This document shows positions 36,777-40,566 of a stretch of 40,566 nucleotides of DNA, piece after piece. This DNA comes from Spongiactinospora gelatinilytica (GTDB taxonomy: Bacteria > Actinomycetota > Actinomycetes > Streptosporangiales > Streptosporangiaceae), in assembly GCF_003236385.1 (NCBI RefSeq), contig NZ_POUA01000022.1, positions 1 to 40,566 of the forward strand. Direction: 5' to 3'. The position numbers and the translations under genes were made by a program. The notes beneath the pieces are model-generated. The model had not been told where the DNA came from, searched no databases, and saw only the letters and a program-made list of their open reading frames with translations. How positions within the stretch are numbered: the stretch's first letter is position 1; every line of letters begins with the position of its first letter.

Positions 36777-38522
36777 ATGACCGAACGGATGACAGGTGCG
36801 CAGGCACTCGTGAGAGCGCTGGAGCACGTCGGGGTCGACACGGTGTTCGGGATCCCTGGCGGCGCGGTCCTCCCCGCCTACGATCCACTCTACGACTCGA
36901 CCAAGGTCCGGCATGTGCTCGTGCGTCACGAGCAGGGCGCCGGGCACGCGGCCGAGGGATACGCGCAGGCGACCGGCAAGGTCGGCGTCTGCATGGCGAC
37001 GAGTGGACCGGGGGCGACGAACCTGGTCACGCCGATCGCCGACGCGTACATGGACTCAGTGCCGATCGTGGCGATCACCGGCCAGGTGGCCGCGCCGCTG
37101 ATCGGTACCGACGCCTTCCAGGAAGCCGACATCTCCGGCATCACCATGCCGATCACCAAGCACAACTTCCTGGTCACCGAGGCCGGTGACATCGCCCGCA
37201 CGATCGCCGAGGCGTTCCACATCGCCTCCACCGGCCGCCCCGGGCCTGTCCTCGTGGACGTCTCCAAGGACGCGCTCCAGGCCATGACGTCCTTCTCCTG
37301 GCCGCCGACGCTGCAACTGCCGGGCTATCGGCCGGTGACCCGGCCGCACTCCAAGCAGATCCGCGAGGCCGCCCGGCTGATGGCCGAGTCCAAGCGCCCG
37401 GTCCTCTACGTCGGCGGCGGCGTCCACAAGGCGCGCGCGGCGGCAGAGCTGCTCCGGCTGGCCGAGCTGACCGGCATCCCGGTCATCACCACGCTGATGG
37501 CCAGGGGCACCTTCCCCGACAGCCACCCCCAGCACCTCGGCATGCCCGGCATGCACGGCAGCGTGGCGGCGGTGGGATCGCTCCAGCGCAGCGACCTGGT
37601 CATCGCCCTGGGCACCCGCTTCGACGACCGGGTGACCGGCCGGCTGGACAGCTTCGCCCCGCACGCCAAGATCGTCCATGCCGACATCGACCCGGCGGAG
37701 ATCTCCAAGAACCGGCACGCCGACGTCCCGATCGTGGGCGACTGCCGCGAGGTGATCACCGAGCTGATCAACGCCGTGGAGAACGAGCACCGCGAGGGCC
37801 GCCGAGGCGACTACAGCGCCTGGTGGACACAGCTCAACGGCTACAAGACGACCTACGCCCTCGGCTATGACGAGCCGGGCGAGGGTGAGCTGGCCCCGCA
37901 GTACGTCATGGAACGGCTGAGCGCGCTGGTCGGCCCGGACGCCTACTACGTCGCGGGCGTCGGCCAGCACCAGATGTGGGCCGCGCAGTTCATCGGCTAC
38001 GAAAAGCCCGGATCGTTCATCAACTCCGGGGGCGCGGGCACGATGGGCTTCGCCGTCCCGGCCGCGATGGGCGCCAAGATGGGCCGCCCGGACTCCGCCG
38101 TGTGGGCCGTCGACGGCGACGGCTGTTTCCAGATGACCAATCAGGAGCTCGCCACCTGCGCCCTGGAGGGCGTGCCGATCAAGGTCGCCGTGATCAACAA
38201 CGGCAACCTCGGCATGGTCCGCCAGTGGCAGACGCTGTTCTACAACCAGCGCTACTCCAACACGAACCTGCAGGCCGTCAAGCGGATTCCGGACTTCGTG
38301 AAGCTCGCGGAGGCGTACGGTTGTGTCGGCCTGCGCTGTGAGCGGGCCGAGGACGTCGACGCCACCATCAAGAAGGCGATGGAGATCAACGACGTGCCCG
38401 TCGTGATCGACTTCGTGGTGCACGAGGACGCCATGGTCTGGCCCATGGTGGCCGCGGGCACCAGCAACGACGACATTCAGGTGGCCCGGGACATGGCGCC
38501 CGTCTGGGACGCGGAGGAATAG
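36777..38522 (+). CDS. ilvB: Acetolactate synthase large subunit
   Basis: 581 residues, normal for the catalytic subunit. It shows the ThDP-site glutamate region [21 protein letters not shown], the SGPGATN loop, the FAD region (TRFDDRVTG) and the ThDP-Mg motif [29 protein letters not shown]. It condenses two pyruvates to acetolactate, or pyruvate with 2-ketobutyrate, the first step of valine, leucine and isoleucine synthesis. ATG 36777 is preceded by AAGGAA. Expression is controlled by the attenuator 36578-36728. ilvN follows after 4 bp. Confidence 0.97.
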   Translation: MTERMTGAQALVRALEHVGVDTVFGIPGGAVLPAYDPLYDSTKVRHVLVRHEQGAGHAAEGYAQATGKVGVCMATSGPGATNLVTPIADAYMDSVPIVAITGQVAAPLIGTDAFQEADISGITMPITKHNFLVTEAGDIARTIAEAFHIASTGRPGPVLVDVSKDALQAMTSFSWPPTLQLPGYRPVTRPHSKQIREAARLMAESKRPVLYVGGGVHKARAAAELLRLAELTGIPVITTLMARGTFPDSHPQHLGMPGMHGSVAAVGSLQRSDLVIALGTRFDDRVTGRLDSFAPHAKIVHADIDPAEISKNRHADVPIVGDCREVITELINAVENEHREGRRGDYSAWWTQLNGYKTTYALGYDEPGEGELAPQYVMERLSALVGPDAYYVAGVGQHQMWAAQFIGYEKPGSFINSGGAGTMGFAVPAAMGAKMGRPDSAVWAVDGDGCFQMTNQELATCALEGVPIKVAVINNGNLGMVRQWQTLFYNQRYSNTNLQAVKRIPDFVKLAEAYGCVGLRCERAEDVDATIKKAMEINDVPVVIDFVVHEDAMVWPMVAAGTSNDDIQVARDMAPVWDAEE

Positions 38523-38526
38523 CGAT

Positions 38527-40082
<1,556 letters not shown>

Positions 40083-40088
40083 CCGCTG

Positions 40089-40121
40089 CCCGAGCACGGC
40101 AGGCCGCCTGCCGTGCTCGGG
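40089..40121. terminator. Bidirectional hairpin between ilvC and the CAP-domain gene
   Basis: CCCGAGCACGGCAGG (40089-40103) and its exact complement (40107-40121) form a 15-bp perfect stem with a 3-nt loop (CCG). It starts 6 bp after the ilvC stop, and the convergent gene's stop is 10 bp beyond. There is no T-run, but its length and position make it the probable terminator for both transcripts. Confidence 0.75.
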
Positions 40122-40131
40122 GCATGCCGGG

Positions 40132-40566
40132 TCAGTGGCGGGCGAAGGTCTGCGTCCAGTACAGGCCGCGTGCGCCCTTGACCGCTCCGCTGCCGATGTG
40201 GGTGAAGGAGCAGTTCTCGATGTTGGCCCGGTGACCGGAGGAGTTCAGCCAGGTCTTGACCACGGAGGCCGGGGTGGGCTGGCCCATGGCGATGTTCTCG
40301 CCCCAGGCCCTGATCGGGGCGAAGCCGGCCGCCCTGATCCGGGCCCCGGGGTCCCTGCCGTCCTTGGACGTGTGCGAGAAGTAGTTCTTCTGCGCCATGT
40401 CTGCGGAGTGCCCGTGGGCGGCGGCGCGCAGCTTGGCGTCGTGCGTGAGGGGGGCGCAGCCCGCGCGCTTTCTGGCCTCGTTGGTCAGCCGGACGACCTC
40501 TTCTTCGATCCGCGTGCCCACCGAGCCTGCGGGCGGAGTGGGAGTGGGGGCGGGCTTGGTCCCGGG
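40132..40566 (-). CDS. Secreted CAP/SCP-domain protein (N-terminus outside window)
   Basis: The frame runs off the window edge; 144 C-terminal residues are visible. A Pro/Thr/Ala linker (PAPTPTPPAG) leads to a bacterial CAP domain: VVRLTNEARKRAGC, LTHDAKLRAAAHGHSADMAQKNYFSHTSKDG, WGENIAMG, WLNSSGHRANIENCSFTHIG and YWTQTFAR. The His/Glu metal-site residues of the family are present (HGHS, GEN, GHR). The linker suggests an upstream signal peptide. Function of bacterial CAP proteins is poorly known. The long frame from the GTG at 40521 is an internal start only. Confidence 0.88.
   Translation of the reverse strand, partial: PGTKPAPTPTPPAGSVGTRIEEEVVRLTNEARKRAGCAPLTHDAKLRAAAHGHSADMAQKNYFSHTSKDGRDPGARIRAAGFAPIRAWGENIAMGQPTPASVVKTWLNSSGHRANIENCSFTHIGSGAVKGARGLYWTQTFARH

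Overview
The window is about 40 kb of very GC-rich, densely coding DNA. Several genes appear to start without a leader, and the order ligA - GGDEF/EAL gene - gatC-gatA-gatB ... GGDEF/EAL gene - ilvB-ilvN-ilvC matches what I remember of the Streptomyces coelicolor core chromosome around SCO5494-SCO5514. This is a filamentous-type actinobacterial chromosome. The style of the accessory genes (tandem membrane kinases, an XRE regulator with a C-terminal TPR-like region, a TipA-type MerR remnant) fits Streptosporangiales better than Streptomyces, but that placement is inference. No rRNA, tRNA, CRISPR array, intact transposase or prophage was found.

Layout. 1-4105: three tandem membrane-tailed Ser/Thr kinases, the first cut by the window edge. 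4249-6006: etfB-etfA. 6022-8013: a TetR regulator with a palindromic operator and an MFS exporter. 8151-9317: a NifS/IscS-type cysteine desulfurase, the likely sulfur source for MnmA (13839-14912). Between these lie a DUF695 gene, a gene-poor low-complexity stretch with two decaying genes (10580-12673), and an ECF sigma/membrane protein pair. 14948-17123: GNAT, MBL-fold and core-MetE genes; the last two diverge from one symmetric -10 element. 17225-19537: ligA. 19844-22024: a membrane GGDEF-EAL protein whose leader carries BldD-like boxes. 22139-27367: gatC-gatA, then a two-gene ABC-type ATPase + TOPRIM-like DUF4276 module, then gatB. 27624-33446: VanW protein, lipoprotein sugar dehydrogenase, TipA-like pseudogene with a relic MerR promoter, DUF421 protein and a 2-hydroxyacid dehydrogenase. 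33848-36538: a PAS-GGDEF-EAL protein. 36578-40082: ilvBNC with a complete attenuator. 40132-40566: a secreted CAP-domain protein, cut by the edge.

How the genes work together. The window joins translation fidelity (GatCAB, MnmA with a cysteine desulfurase), DNA repair/replication (LigA), branched-chain amino-acid synthesis (IlvBNC) and two large cyclic-di-GMP enzymes. The best candidate for an undescribed system is the ATPase/DUF4276 pair at 23947-25826, embedded in the gatCAB operon with translational coupling. It resembles a split OLD/PARIS-type nuclease or defence module, but its function is not shown by sequence alone. The regulatory DNA is unusually readable: a leaderless ilv leader peptide with a terminator, a mirror-symmetric divergent promoter, a TetR operator between -35 and -10, and paired BldD-like boxes.
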